Source: Owenia fusiformis
Lineage: Eukaryota > Annelida > Polychaeta > Sabellida > Oweniidae
Assembly (NCBI GenBank): GCA_903813345.2
Contig: CAIIXF020000005.1
Coordinates: 29,391,375-29,455,374 of the forward strand
Reading direction: 5' to 3'
DNA length: 64,000 nt
Shown here: positions 12,531 to 23,580 of the stretch, in pieces
Layout of the letters: every line of letters starts with the position of its first letter
Position numbering within the stretch: the stretch's first letter is position 1
Notes under the pieces: model-generated
Databases searched by the model: none
What the model was told of the DNA's origin: nothing
What the model saw: the letters and a program-made list of their open reading frames with translations, nothing else
Position numbers and translations under genes: made by a program

Positions 12531-12998
12531 TCTGACAGTCATATGTTGGATTTTGGCTATTCTCTGAGGATTTAAACAGGTTCAGTTAGATCGATGCATT
12601 ACCTCCAGGAAAAACCACTCAAAGAGATGATAAAATAATTTCGACTTTGAGACAGGGAAGATGCAAACAACGCACCCACATGTTTTTCTGAAATGTTGTT
12701 CTGATTTTCAGCCCCTTCCATCTCTGCTTTTTTAATTTTTGTTACATCAATATATGTTGCGTTTTGACACACAGTTAACCCCTTCAAAGGAATAAGTGAT
12801 TCATTCGTGGAAAATTAGCTGAAAGCAATAGATCGCATGAGTTTTCCCTATGGGAAAATAACATGGGAAATATTGTTTTCAACTTTATCTGATGGATTTA
12901 TCATCTCTAGGAGTGCTTTTCCTGGAGGTAATACATTGGTCTAACATATGCACCTGTTTAAATCCTCAGAAAATAGCCCAAATCCAACATATGACTGT
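12531..12998. mobile_element. Inverted-repeat element with arms of about 85 bp
   Basis: The left arm 12531-12615 (containing 'catatgttggattttggct' and 'gaggatttaaacaggt') is the near-exact reverse complement of the right arm 12913-12998 ('acctgtttaaatcctcag', 'ccaaatccaacatatg'). The interior of about 300 bp has no recognisable gene. A non-autonomous DNA transposon is likely; no target duplication was identified. Confidence 0.6.
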
Positions 12999-13735
12999 CC
13001 AAAATATGTTGCGATACTTTTCCTCTACCTCCTTTGTCGTCCGCCGTTCGAGAAAAATAACATTTACATTAGAAAAGTGAGAATGAGTTGTGTCGAGATT
13101 TGAACAGCCATAATTGACACAATGTTTGTATGACATTTAATGCATCTAACAGATGGCTACCTGATTCCTCTGACAACAATTATTACATGGATAACAATGA
13201 CATACCAGAATCCGATGAAGCATCTACTGCCAACTCCATTGGTAACAACCATATCCAAAGCACCATCAACAGAGTCCATAAAGAATTCATTTTTGATTAT
13301 TTTTTGATTATTCACCGTCTATCAGTGCGTGACCTACTTCCGATTACTGCTCTCGGTAAGTTAATATTTTCTCTCGTCATTTAGTTTAATATTTTTTGGA
13401 ACATTCTGAGTATTCTGAATTGGACACTCAAAAACTCAAAGAATTAGATAACCTTTGGTTTCAAAGTACTTGTTATTAATCATTTGTAAGGGGATTTTCA
13501 AGTTTAGATGTAAAATTACACCTATGTGCTCCTATGATGGAAATTGGATGACACTATAGAGTTATCTATCCAAATATATCATATGGACACACCCTGAGTT
13601 TCCAAGAAATAGGAAGTACAAAATGTATTTGTATGAATTTCAAGTGTATGCCTTTATTTGGGCATGACTCGATAAGTCGCTGAAAGGTTCGGCGACACAT
13701 TTCATAATTATCCTTTACTTATAGTGAGTAAATCA
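12999..13735. other. Unassigned DNA with a weak exon-like frame
   Basis: The plus frame 13130-13384 contains a polar stretch (NRWLPDSSDNNYYMDNNDI...) and is cut by a good donor sequence (CTCG/GTAAGT at about 13,355). It could be a terminal exon of an unseen plus-strand gene or chance. No homology was recognised. Confidence 0.2.
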
Positions 13736-13739
13736 TAGG

Positions 13740-15640
13740 AGTTTATATTTTTTACAGTCATTACGCGAACGTTACAAATAAATATGCGAGCGGCGATTAT
13801 GACGAAGCGTAATGTATTTATCTCATACTTGGACGTGTTACAAGTACATAAAGCAGGTTTGTAAAAACTTATATTTTCATCAGCGGGCAGAAATAGCTTT
13901 ACGTCCCGCTCCGAGCGGACATATATAGAGATTATCCTATATGAGGTTCAGGATATTGGGATTATCCTGAGGCAAATATAATATATTTGCCCGAGGGCCG
14001 CAGGTCCCGAGGGAAAATATATTATATTGGCCAAGGGATAATCCAAATATCCTGAACCGACTATAGGATAATATGTTTATCCCATACCAATCTTGGTCAT
14101 CTGGTTCACATTGTTCAATCGTGGAAATATTTTAGAATATTCATATCCAGTTTTGTTTTCTTCACCGTGGGCGGATTTTCCTGTTCTCTCAAATATTCCC
14201 ACATTTATTTTCTCGAATTTTTTGATTGATTAAGTGGATGCCCCTTCCCTTTTTAAAACCATCAAACAGATCCCGATTGTCTGTGTGTTCTCCATTGTAT
14301 TTAACAGTCATTACGCGAACGTTACAGATTATGAACAAATATGCGAGCGGCGATTATGACGTAGCGGGCAGATATACTATATCTGCCCGCTCGGAGCGGG
14401 ACGTAAAGCTATATCTGCCCGCTGATGAAAATATAAGTTTTTACAAACCGGCTTTATGTACCTGTAACACGTCCAAGACTGAAGTATGGGTTAAATAGTA
14501 TGTCTGCCCGTTACGTAATAATCGCCGTTCGAATATGGGTTCATTTTTTGTAACGTTCGCATAATAACTGAACTGTAGACGACAATGGAGAAAACCAGAC
14601 AATCCCGATCTGTTTGATGGTTTAAAGAAGGGAATGAGCGTACATATCCCTATTAACAATCAAAGATTCGAGAAAATAAATGTGGATGAATATCTGAAAG
14701 AACAGGAAAATGCGGCCAAAAAACCAAAACTGAACATGCATCTAAAATAATTTAAAGATTGGCCTTGGCCTATATAATATGTCTACCCTCGGGACCTACG
14801 GCCCTCGGGCAGATATATTATGTTGGCCTCGGGATAATCCCAGATATAATATATTCATCCTGCTCCAAAAGTTTAAAAGTTTAAACAATTTAAATTCAAA
14901 GTTTTAAACTTTAAAAGTTTTTTTAAAAGCTTAAATGTTTCAATTTCATTATATTGAACGAAAGGAATATTACGAAAATGTTAAATATAAATTGTGCTTT
15001 TACAGTATAAGCCTTTCTTGTCATCTGAAAAGGTGGAACCCCAAACCCACTCAAGTATGAGATACACCAGTTATGTACAGTCGGTTTTGGATATAGAGTA
15101 TATCACTCGGTCCCTCGGGGAGATATAGAGATTATCCTATATGAGGTTTAGGATATTGGGATTATCCCTTGGCCAATATAATATATCTGCCCGAGGGCCG
15201 TATCCTGAACCGACTATAGGATATGTTTATCCCATACCAATCACATTGATCAATTGGCCAAAGTTAAGAAACTTTGCAACCAACCGTGGAATTATTTTAA
15301 AATATTCATGTCCAGTTTTGTATTCTTGTCCGTAGCCGGATTTTCCTGTTCAAATCTTTGATTATTAACCGGGAATACTGCTCCTTCCCTTGTTTAAAGC
15401 ACCAAACAGGTCGAGATTGTATGCGTTTTTCTCCATTGTCGTTTACAGTATGCGAATGTTACAAAAAAGAACCAATACGGGAACAGCGATTATGACGTAG
15501 CGGGCAGATATATTATATCTGCCCGCTCGGAGCGGGACGTAAAGCTATATCTGCCCGCTGATGAAAATATAAGTTTTTACAAACCGGTTTTATGTACCCG
15601 TTACACGTCCAAGTATGGGATAAATAAATATATCCCTCAG
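13740..15640. repeat. Cluster of nested palindromic elements
   Basis: One large imperfect palindrome spans about 14,120-14,770. Its outer arms pair 'gcggattttcctgttct' near 14,173 with 'gaacaggaaaatgcggcc' near 14,701. Its inner arms pair 'cattacgcgaacgttac' with 'gtaacgttcgcataat' and share 'accatcaaacagatc'. Related fragments in the same or inverted order lie at 13,740-14,100 and 15,060-15,640. Frequent words are 'gcgggcagatata' and 'tgcccgagggcc'. Reading frames here are translation shadows of the palindromes. No transposase is visible. Confidence 0.65.
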
Positions 15641-15866
15641 GATACACCCTATACCCAAAACTTCCCAGTAAATACATCTCTAGGACGTTTTCAACCAAGT
15701 GTGTGATGGAGTCTCTGTACAATAAAACCAGAATGTCTTAAAATATGTAAAGCAACGATGCGACTTTCAACGGATTGCCACGACCTTCGTTTAAAAAAGA
15801 TGATATAAATTGAATATGTATATGCTGTGATATGTATGAAGTTTAGTCAATCAACCATTTTCTCAT

Positions 15867-15872
15867 GACATG
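15867..15872. repeat. 6-bp target-site duplication, left (GACATG)
   Basis: GACATG directly precedes the left terminus AGTAGTAGTC and recurs directly after the right terminus at 25105-25110. Six-base target duplications are the rule for Polinton/Maverick integration. Confidence 0.9.
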
Positions 15873-16040
15873 AGTAGTAGTCTAAAGGAGAGAGATAACC
15901 GGATTTCCTGGGGGCCCCTGGGGGCAGCTTCGCTAAGCTTCGCTAAGCCCCCAGGTACACACAATTCCCGGGGATTTTCAACAGTTATTAGGAATTTTAA
16001 TAAAAGGCTTTCTGTCGGTTCAACCAGGGATCGAACCCAG
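15873..16040 (+). repeat. Left terminal inverted repeat of the Polinton
   Basis: It pairs with 24947-25104. It differs by a tandem duplication of the 10-mer gcttcgctaa (15927-15946), present once in the right repeat, and a few substitutions. A hairpin-forming cctggggg...cccccagg lies around 15,918-15,954. The inner border falls inside a tRNA-like sequence. Confidence 0.88.
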
Positions 16041-16087
16041 GGCGCCAGTTTACTAGTCCGACGCCTTAACCACTAGGCCACCGACGG
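16012..16087 (-). tRNA. tRNA-Thr(AGT)-like sequence, probably a tRNA relic or SINE head
   Basis: Read on the minus strand, 76 bases show an A-box-like TGGCCTAGTGGTTAAGGC, an anticodon loop CTAGTAA (anticodon AGT) and a B-box-like GGGTTCGATCCC. These are the landmarks and length of a tRNA. The anticodon and T stems have mismatches and the acceptor stem does not pair cleanly, so a working tRNA is doubtful. It overlaps the inner end of the Polinton left repeat; the right repeat keeps only the B-box end (about 24,950-24,975). Confidence 0.5.
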
Positions 16088-17132
16088 TCGGTTAATTATT
16101 ACCGAACTTTCTTAATACTGGTACTTTTTATTGACCTTAGCTATTTGATTTACCGCCAAGATGTGTTTGTTTGGATATCTGATAAGACCACTTGGCTAAC
16201 TATTTTTAGACTAACATGCAGCCTTAAATCACTTATACTGATTATCAGGTTCAATGTAAGATAGCCTGGCCGGGGAGTATGTATGATATGTACTGTTATA
16301 GTACATCGTCTATGATACATTACCATACGTGGACAGTACACAGAATAGCATGGATGTGAAAATTAAACAGTCGAATATTTTTAAATAAAATTAATTTATT
16401 TAGAAAATTCGAAAGGCAACATATAAAGGATTGTATGGGGTGAGTATGTAGATAAGGTAAGTATCAAATAACAGTTAATTTTATGAATTTTATGAGGATT
16501 TAATTCAAACGATTATTCAGTATAAAAACCAAACTTGTTTAAACTGGATTTTAAGGGGATTACCCTCTTGTAATTAGTATTATCCAATGAAATCATTATA
16601 TCATAACGAGGCTGATACATTTCAGATCAAATCATTATAAAAGACATTACGTTTCAATTTTTCTTCATTCTGCTGATGGAATCACCTGGGTACAAGACCT
16701 AAAACTGGAGGAGGAAATAGAAGGAAATACAGAATTAAATACTACAATAAGGACACAATAGACAGACTGTTGGCTGGCTTGGACTTTAGATAATATCACT
16801 CAACACGAAAACACAACAATCAGATTCAGACTACACGGATTAATAATTAATAGGGTTTATATTGCTACAGTGAAAGTGAGTAAACTTTGTTTGATAGCCT
16901 TAAATTAGTTTGAGTATACTTGGGATATAGTAATGCACATACGATTTACATTCACAATCAATGTAAATGTTTTTATATATATGATATGAAATGTAAATAA
17001 CAAACATAGAATACTAATTGGAAATTATCAGTTTATTAAATTAATTTGCTACAAGAAAAATTGTATAATTAATGTGAGGGATCAAGATGTAATAAGAATT
17101 CTGAGATGTTATTTCCAGGTGTACACAGAACT
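16088..17132 (+). promoter_or_regulatory. Presumed leader region of the Polinton polymerase gene
   Basis: About 1 kb without a reading frame separates the left repeat from the polymerase start. A strong donor (GTGAGT at 16876-16881) and an acceptor (ttatttccag ending at 17118) suggest a non-coding leader exon spliced just ahead of the ATG at 17133. No clear TATA box was identified. Confidence 0.4.
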
Positions 17133-20100
17133 ATGCCTGCCATACATGCAACATACCCCTGCCACTGTGGGAAACAATATAAACAAGCTGTAAGTTTAGC
17201 AAGGCATAAACGTCTGGAACATGACAAGAATCATGAGACATATCAGTGTCACTGTGGAAAGCTATTCTCGAGGAAAGATAGATTGAAAAGACATGAAAAG
17301 CTTCACAAAACACCTGAACATAAATGCACCGAATGTGAAAGTGTATTTCACAGAAGTGAAAGCTTGAGAAATCATGTTATTTCACGTCATAACCAAATAG
17401 GAGCCGGACCATTGGCATCAGAAACAGCATTACCAGCTTCGTCAGAGGATCAATCAACAGAAATGTCATCTGCTGATCAAAATACAAATTTGCCTATGAC
17501 TGACAATCCTCCCTCATCAACGGAGACTATACCATTAAGCGAGCCTAATACCTTATCTCAATCGTCAGGATCATCACCTCGGATTGCAGACATTGGAGAA
17601 CAAGAATCAACCAATGAACAAGACAAATGTGAATTTGAGGAAGGCTTAAATGGAGCTTTAAAGACAGTAACTATCAAGATATCAGGTCTCTCTAAATTCG
17701 ATCCCTTACGTTTATTCAAAGAACAGGAGTCTAAGATAAAAAGTGTTTTGCTAAAACAAATGAAAAAGAAAGGGGCAATCAAATGGTATGGTGCCATAAA
17801 TGTCCAATTCAAAAAAGAGAAAAAGGAGGAAACAGAGATTGCACGTCCACATTTCAGAGGTAGATGCTATACAATGATGAAACCGATCGATTTGAATGAG
17901 GCCTGGCAGGAGACTGTCAAAAAGATATATGATTCTTTTATAAAATACCAACGTGAGGGATCTGCCTGGCAGCTTGATTTCGTTATTAGTTTCAAAATTC
18001 ACATGGCAGTTTATAAACCTATAAGAGGCTCGTCATATATACCAACACCATTAACATTAAGAGGGAAAAGAGCTATAGTGAATGTGCAAAACCGGGATAG
18101 GAGATGCTTTCTTTGGGCTATACTATCTGCCCTCTACCCCCAACAAAAGCACACAGAAAATGTATCCAAATACAAGGGATTGGCTTCAAAGCTTAATATG
18201 GAAGGTATTAACTACCCTGTACAAATAACTGACATACCAAAATTTGAAATAAACAACAACATCTCGGTCAATGTATTTGGATATGATAAAGAGGTATTCC
18301 CTCTGCACATCACCAAGCAGAGACTAGATAGACACGTGAATTTATTACTCATCTCTAACCATAGCACATCACACTTCTGCTGGATTAAGAATATGAGCCG
18401 CTTACTCAGTCACACAACACGCCACAATGGAAAACGTTTCTTTTGTGACTATTGTCTTCACGGATTTAAGAGGAGTGATCTTCTTCAAAAACATGTCAAA
18501 CATTGCCAGTTGTATGGTCCTCAAAGGATTGAAATGCCCTCTGATGATGATAAATGGCTTTACTTCAACGATGTTGCCAAGCAATTAAAAGCTCCATGGA
18601 TAATTTATGCTGATTTCGAAGCAGCAACAGAGAAGATACAAGGATGTCAACAAGATCCTAGTATATCACACACTCAGAAGATGACTAAGCACACTCCCTC
18701 TGGATTTGCGTATAAAGTAGTTGGACCAACAGATAACTTGACCAAACCAACAGTTGTATATAGTGGTGACAACGTCACAGATACATTCATTCAGCACATG
18801 GTGAAGGTTCAGGATAAAATTGATCTTTGGTACAAGAACCCCAAACCTATTGATATGAAACCAGATGACTGGAGAGCTTTTAACAAAGCAGTAGATTGCC
18901 ATATATGCAAGAAACCCATGGGTGATGACAGAGTACGTGATCATGACCATGTTACAGGTAAGAAAATAGTTTTAAATTGGTTTAGATTAATAATGATATA
19001 ATTAGGTATTTAACATATATAGCATTGCATTTATATGCTCTTATGTTTTATCTACCTCTTTTAGGTAAATTCAGGGGAGCAGCGCATAATGCATGCAACG
19101 TCAATTTCCGGTTCAGAGGGAAAATACCAGTTGTCTTTCATAATTTAAAGGTATGTATTAAATTAATGTCTCGATAAGATGTAAATGTTACAAATGATTA
19201 TTTAGTTAACAGTAGACATAAATGCTTTAAGCATGGTCTATGTAATATTGTCTATATAAACATAAACTTATTTTACTTTCTTTTCTTTTTTATTTTCAGA
19301 ACTATGACGCCCATTTGATTATGCAATCAATATCACTTTATCAACACGGCTCACTTAAAGTCATACCAACCAACATGGAAAAGTACATTTCCTTTTCTAT
19401 GGGCTCGATGGACTTCATAGATTCATATCAATTTCTGGGAACCTCATTGGATAAGTTAACAAAGAATCTCACCCAAGAAGGTGTAACCAAGTTCAAGTAC
19501 TTGCAAAGTGAATTTTCAAACCCAGAATATATCGACTTATTATTGAGGAAAGGTGTGTTTCCCTATTCCTGGTTTGACACTACTGAAAAATTTGACAAAC
19601 AAGAACTTCCACCACAACACGCATTTTATAATGATCTATCAGATGAGTCATTAAGTGACGCAGACTTTCAACATGCTACAGCGGTGTGGAAGAAGTTTGG
19701 AATGAAAACTTTCCACGAATACCATGATTTATATCTGAAGACAGATGTTATCCTCCTTGCGGACATATTTGAAAATTTTAGATCTCTCTCCATGGATCTC
19801 TATGGTCTTGATCCAGCACATTACTACACTGCACCTGGTTTATCATGGAATGCCGCTCTTAAATTCACTGGAGTGCAGTTAGAATTATTCACAGACCCTG
19901 ATATGCATCTCTTCATTGAATCTGGTCTTAGGGGAGGAATTTCAATGATATCTCACCGTTTTGCCAAGGCTAACAACCCTTATTTACCCGACTACCAACC
20001 TCAAGAGCCGAATTCTTACATTTCATACCTCGACGCCAATAACCTATATGGATGGGCCATGGGAGAGCCATTACCAACTCATGGATTCAAATGGCTGAAT

Positions 20101-21956
20101 GACGAAGAAACAGCTGCTTTAGACGTTAGCAAGATATCTACGGATTCGGATGATGGCTACATCCTTGAGGTTGATCTTGAATATCCTGATGAATTACACG
20201 ACACACACTCTGATTATCCCTTAGCTCCAGAATCACTTGAAATCAAAGAAGAAATGTTATCTCCTTTCTGCAAAACTTTAGCCAGTGATCTTCATTTAAG
20301 TGGTGGAACAACAAGAAAGCTTGTGCCAAATCTGCAGAGCAAAGAGAGATATATATTACATTACAGAAACCTCCAACAGTATCTGAAATATGGTTTGACC
20401 CTGATCAAGACCCATCGTGTGATGACCTTTAAACAGTCAAGATGGTTGAAACCTTACATCGATCTGAATACAGAAAGACGAAAATTAGCAAAAAATGCCT
20501 TTGAAAAAGACTTCTTCAAGCTCATGAATAACAGGTAAGCCTCTGCATCACTAAGACAATTATAGTCATGTTATTGTTAAACAAAATCATAACAATTTTA
20601 ATCTTACACTTATTTGTACATCTATATTTTCTTTTTATACTTATAGTGTCTTCGGGAAGACAATGGAAAATTTACGTCGTAGGAGGGATATTGAGCTCGT
20701 GCATAGAGAGCTGAGATTGAAGAAACTGGTGTGCAAACCGTCATTTCACTCCTTCAGCATTTTTAATGATGGTTTAGCCGCAGTTGAGAAGTTGAAGACA
20801 AAGCTATACCTTAATCGTCCCATTTACTGTGGCTTCACTATCTTAGATGTCAGTAAGACACTAATGTATGATTTCCACTATGGACACATCATTCCTAAGT
20901 ATGGCTTGAATGCCAAGCTACTTTTCACCGATACAGATTCTCTCTGCTATTTCATTCATACTGATGACATCTACAAAGACATGGGAGATGACTTCGACAT
21001 GTATGACACATCCGATTTCCCCAATGAACACCCACTGTTTTCTAACAAGAATAAGAAAATTATTGGGAAGTTCAAAGACGAGACTGCTGGCTCATCCCCT
21101 TCAGAATTTGTTGGACTAAAGCCCAAAATGTATTCACTCTTAGTCAAAGGTCAGGCAAAGAAAACAGCTAAAGGTGTGACTAAATGTGTTGTGAAAAACA
21201 CCATCACACACGATGACTACAGGGATGCTGTGTTAAACAACCAGCTAATGATGTCTAGAATGAAACAGTTTCGGTCAATCAGGCATGAAATCTTTATGAT
21301 GGACATCAACAAAATCAGTCTAAATCCATATGATGACAAGAGATACGTACTTGATGATGGCATCACAACGTTGGCTCATGGACATTACAAAATAAATAGG
21401 TATATATGCTGTTCATATCTTTCTCAACCCTCCTCCTTCGCGCATCCTCCCAGTTCCTCTCAGTTCCTCCCAGTCCCTCCCAATCTCCTCCCATTCCCTC
21501 CCTATCTCCTCTCAGTTCCCCCCATTCTCTCCCTATCTCCTCCCATTCCCTCCCTATCTCCTCCCAGTTCCTCCCATTCCCTCCCTATCTCCTCTCAGTT
21601 CCTCCCATTCCCTCCCCATCTCCTCCCATTCCCTCCCTATCTCCTCCCAGTTCCTCCCATTCCCTCCCTATCTCCCAGTTCATTTCAATCCCTCCCTATC
21701 TCCTCCCTGGTTCCCCTTTCCTCCTCCCACCCTCCCTCACTTCCTCTCTATATCTTCTCGTATATCCTACCCACTACCCAACACGACCCATACCCTTATA
21801 TGTAATGTAATCCCATTAGTTTATTTACAATTGATTTGAATAAGTGGTTTTTAAACCAATCAAATGTTTAACTTCAAAATATATTTATATAATTTAAGTT
21901 GTCTATGTTTTGAGTCATTCTACTGATAGTTCTTGAACAGACAACATGTCATTTGA
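17133..21956 (+). CDS. Zinc-finger DNA polymerase B of the Polinton (spliced)
   Basis: A protein-primed type family B polymerase (DNA_pol_B_2 class) that would copy the element. Predicted exons are 17133-18957, 19065-19150, 19300-20534, 20647-21399 and 21941-21956; each joins in phase with GT/AG borders. Order in the protein: three N-terminal C2H2 fingers (YPCHCGKQY..., YQCHCGKLF..., HKCTECESVF...), an acidic-polar linker, another finger (FFCDYCLHGF), exonuclease motif I (YADFEA), a CHIC..DHDHVTG metal cluster, exonuclease motif II (HNLKNYDAHL), polymerase motif A (YLDANNLYG), a motif B-like region ending in VFGKTMEN and completed across the third intron, and motif C (FTDTDSL). All motifs look intact. 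The start at 17133 is preferred over 17106 because an acceptor lies between them. The C-terminus (LAHGHYKIN) matches where the family usually ends. A short last exon is inferred; without that splice the frame would run into a proline-rich minisatellite and stop at 21805. Confidence 0.85.
21420..21745 (+). repeat. Polypyrimidine minisatellite in the polymerase gene's last intron
   Basis: About 320 bases of almost pure C/T on the plus strand are built from variants of 'tcccattccctccctatctcc' and 'tcctcccagttcc'. The array is open in two frames and so mimics Pro/Ser/Leu-rich coding sequence. It lies between a donor (21400) and an acceptor (ttcttgaacag ending at 21940), so it is best read as intronic. 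Such strand-asymmetric tracts can form triplex DNA; that effect is not shown here. Confidence 0.75.
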
Positions 21957-23521
21957 TTGTTCTGAGTGTTGTGTGAAATTCACGAGAGCTGATAATCTTG
22001 CTCGACATATGAATAAATTTCATGGGAGAAATATGCCTCAACCTGATATTATGCTGAAACATCCATTTACTATGATAGCAGGTAGGCACGATAAATACAG
22101 TAAATTCTAATAGATGTAAAAAAAATCTTAAATAATTGTGACAATTTATTAAATATATAAATTTTGTATTTCCAGCTGGACCAACATCCTCGGGGAAGAC
22201 TTGGCTCATGAAGTACTTGATCCAAAATGCTGAACGGTTTATATCTCCATTTCCAAGAAGAATAATCTGGTGTTATGGTCAATGGCAACCCGCCTATGAA
22301 CAGCTAAGAAAATATCCGAATTTGGAATTTGTGAAGGGGATACCAGAAGACATCGATGATCCTAGATATCTTGACACTTCATCACCTACTTTGATACTAC
22401 TTGATGATCTCATGAATGAAGCAACAAATGACCAAAGAATATGTGACCTCTATAGCAAAGGAAGTCACCATCGAAATCTGTCTGTGATTTGCCTCCTCCA
22501 GAATATGTATCACCAGGGGAAAATGAACAGATCAATGAGTTTAAACTCTCACTATATGATACTATTTAATAACCCCAGAGATCGCCAACAGGTGGCATTC
22601 TTATCTAGGCAAATGTATCCCGGAAATGGAAACAAGTTGGTCAGAGCTTATACCAGCGCCACAAGCCGACCCTATGGCTACCTGCTTCTTGATCTAAAGC
22701 AAGAAACCCCAGAACACAACAGGTTGAAACCAAATGTCTTTACCAATGATAAAGGTGAATTGAAAGATTCTCATTACTCCAACAACTTCAAGCAACCAAT
22801 GAATGATTCCAAACGTCCAATTGAAATGCAGGACATTTCAGAAGTCAAACACCCAACTACATCTATAAATACTAGCGATATCATGAACCACCCTTATTTG
22901 GAATCTGAAGTTCAACAAGACAACATGGTATCTTGTGATGATTGTGGTTTAGTATTTGATAGCATTCATGACTTACAAAGACACATAAAAAATTGGTGTC
23001 AAGACCAAGGACCACAATCCAAAAGGATGAGGACTCAATCCACCCTGAATATGGACGAGAATATTCCTAGAGAAGAAGATGATGATTTAAAAGAAAATGA
23101 AACATTTGCTTGCCTCAAGAAGTGGGCTAGAGAATCATTTGAAGAGGACTATCAAGATAAATTGAAAGAGTATTTGGATCGAGGAATGAACAGACAAGAG
23201 GCCATAGAAAAGGCAAAGAAGAAACTACTTTCAAAAGTTAAGGAGAAATTTATGAAAAACTATAAACAGCTGGTTGAACTATTATTTGGTGTAGCGGATA
23301 ATGCATTGCATAGAAATATTGTGGATGCAGTGAATAATATGATGAGCAGAGGCGTGTCTAGGGATCTCGCTATTAGAAAAATACTTTTGAAAAACAAACA
23401 CAAGTTTGATGAGCTATTCATAGATGATACAGGTGAGGATGATTCTGGGGATGAGGGAAGTGAATCTGAGAATGAGGCTAGTGAATATGAGAACGAGGCT
23501 AGTGAATCGGAGGATGAGTGA
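21946..23521 (+). CDS. Packaging-type ATPase with two zinc fingers (Polinton)
   Basis: An FtsK/HerA-superfamily ATPase of the kind that packages genomes in Polintons and related viruses. Two exons are predicted, 21946-22081 and 22176-23521 (donor GCAG/GTAGGC, acceptor tttccag). Exon 1 encodes a C2H2 finger (CSECCVKF...LARHMNKFH) and the family's usual lead-in (HPFTMIA). Exon 2 starts with the P-loop GPTSSGKT and has the Walker B strand TLILLDDL. A second C2H2 finger (CDDCGLVF...RHIKNWC) follows the ATPase core, then a Lys/Glu-rich helical region and an acidic Glu/Ser tail. The ATG lies inside the proposed last polymerase exon, in a different frame, eleven bases ahead of that stop. No break is seen. 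With no capsid gene here, its packaging role in this element is uncertain. Confidence 0.85.
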
Positions 23522-23580
23522 TAAATATCCATGAATTCATGAGAGATCTCCATTTGTAAGTCAGAAAGCGACCATACAAG

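Noticed and set aside
17106-17132. Upstream ATG for the polymerase
   Set aside because: A splice acceptor (ttatttccag ending at 17118) lies between it and the ATG at 17133, so the upstream ATG is probably intronic.
21406-21810. Proline-rich plus-strand frames behind the polymerase
   Set aside because: They come from the polypyrimidine array, which lies between a donor and an acceptor.
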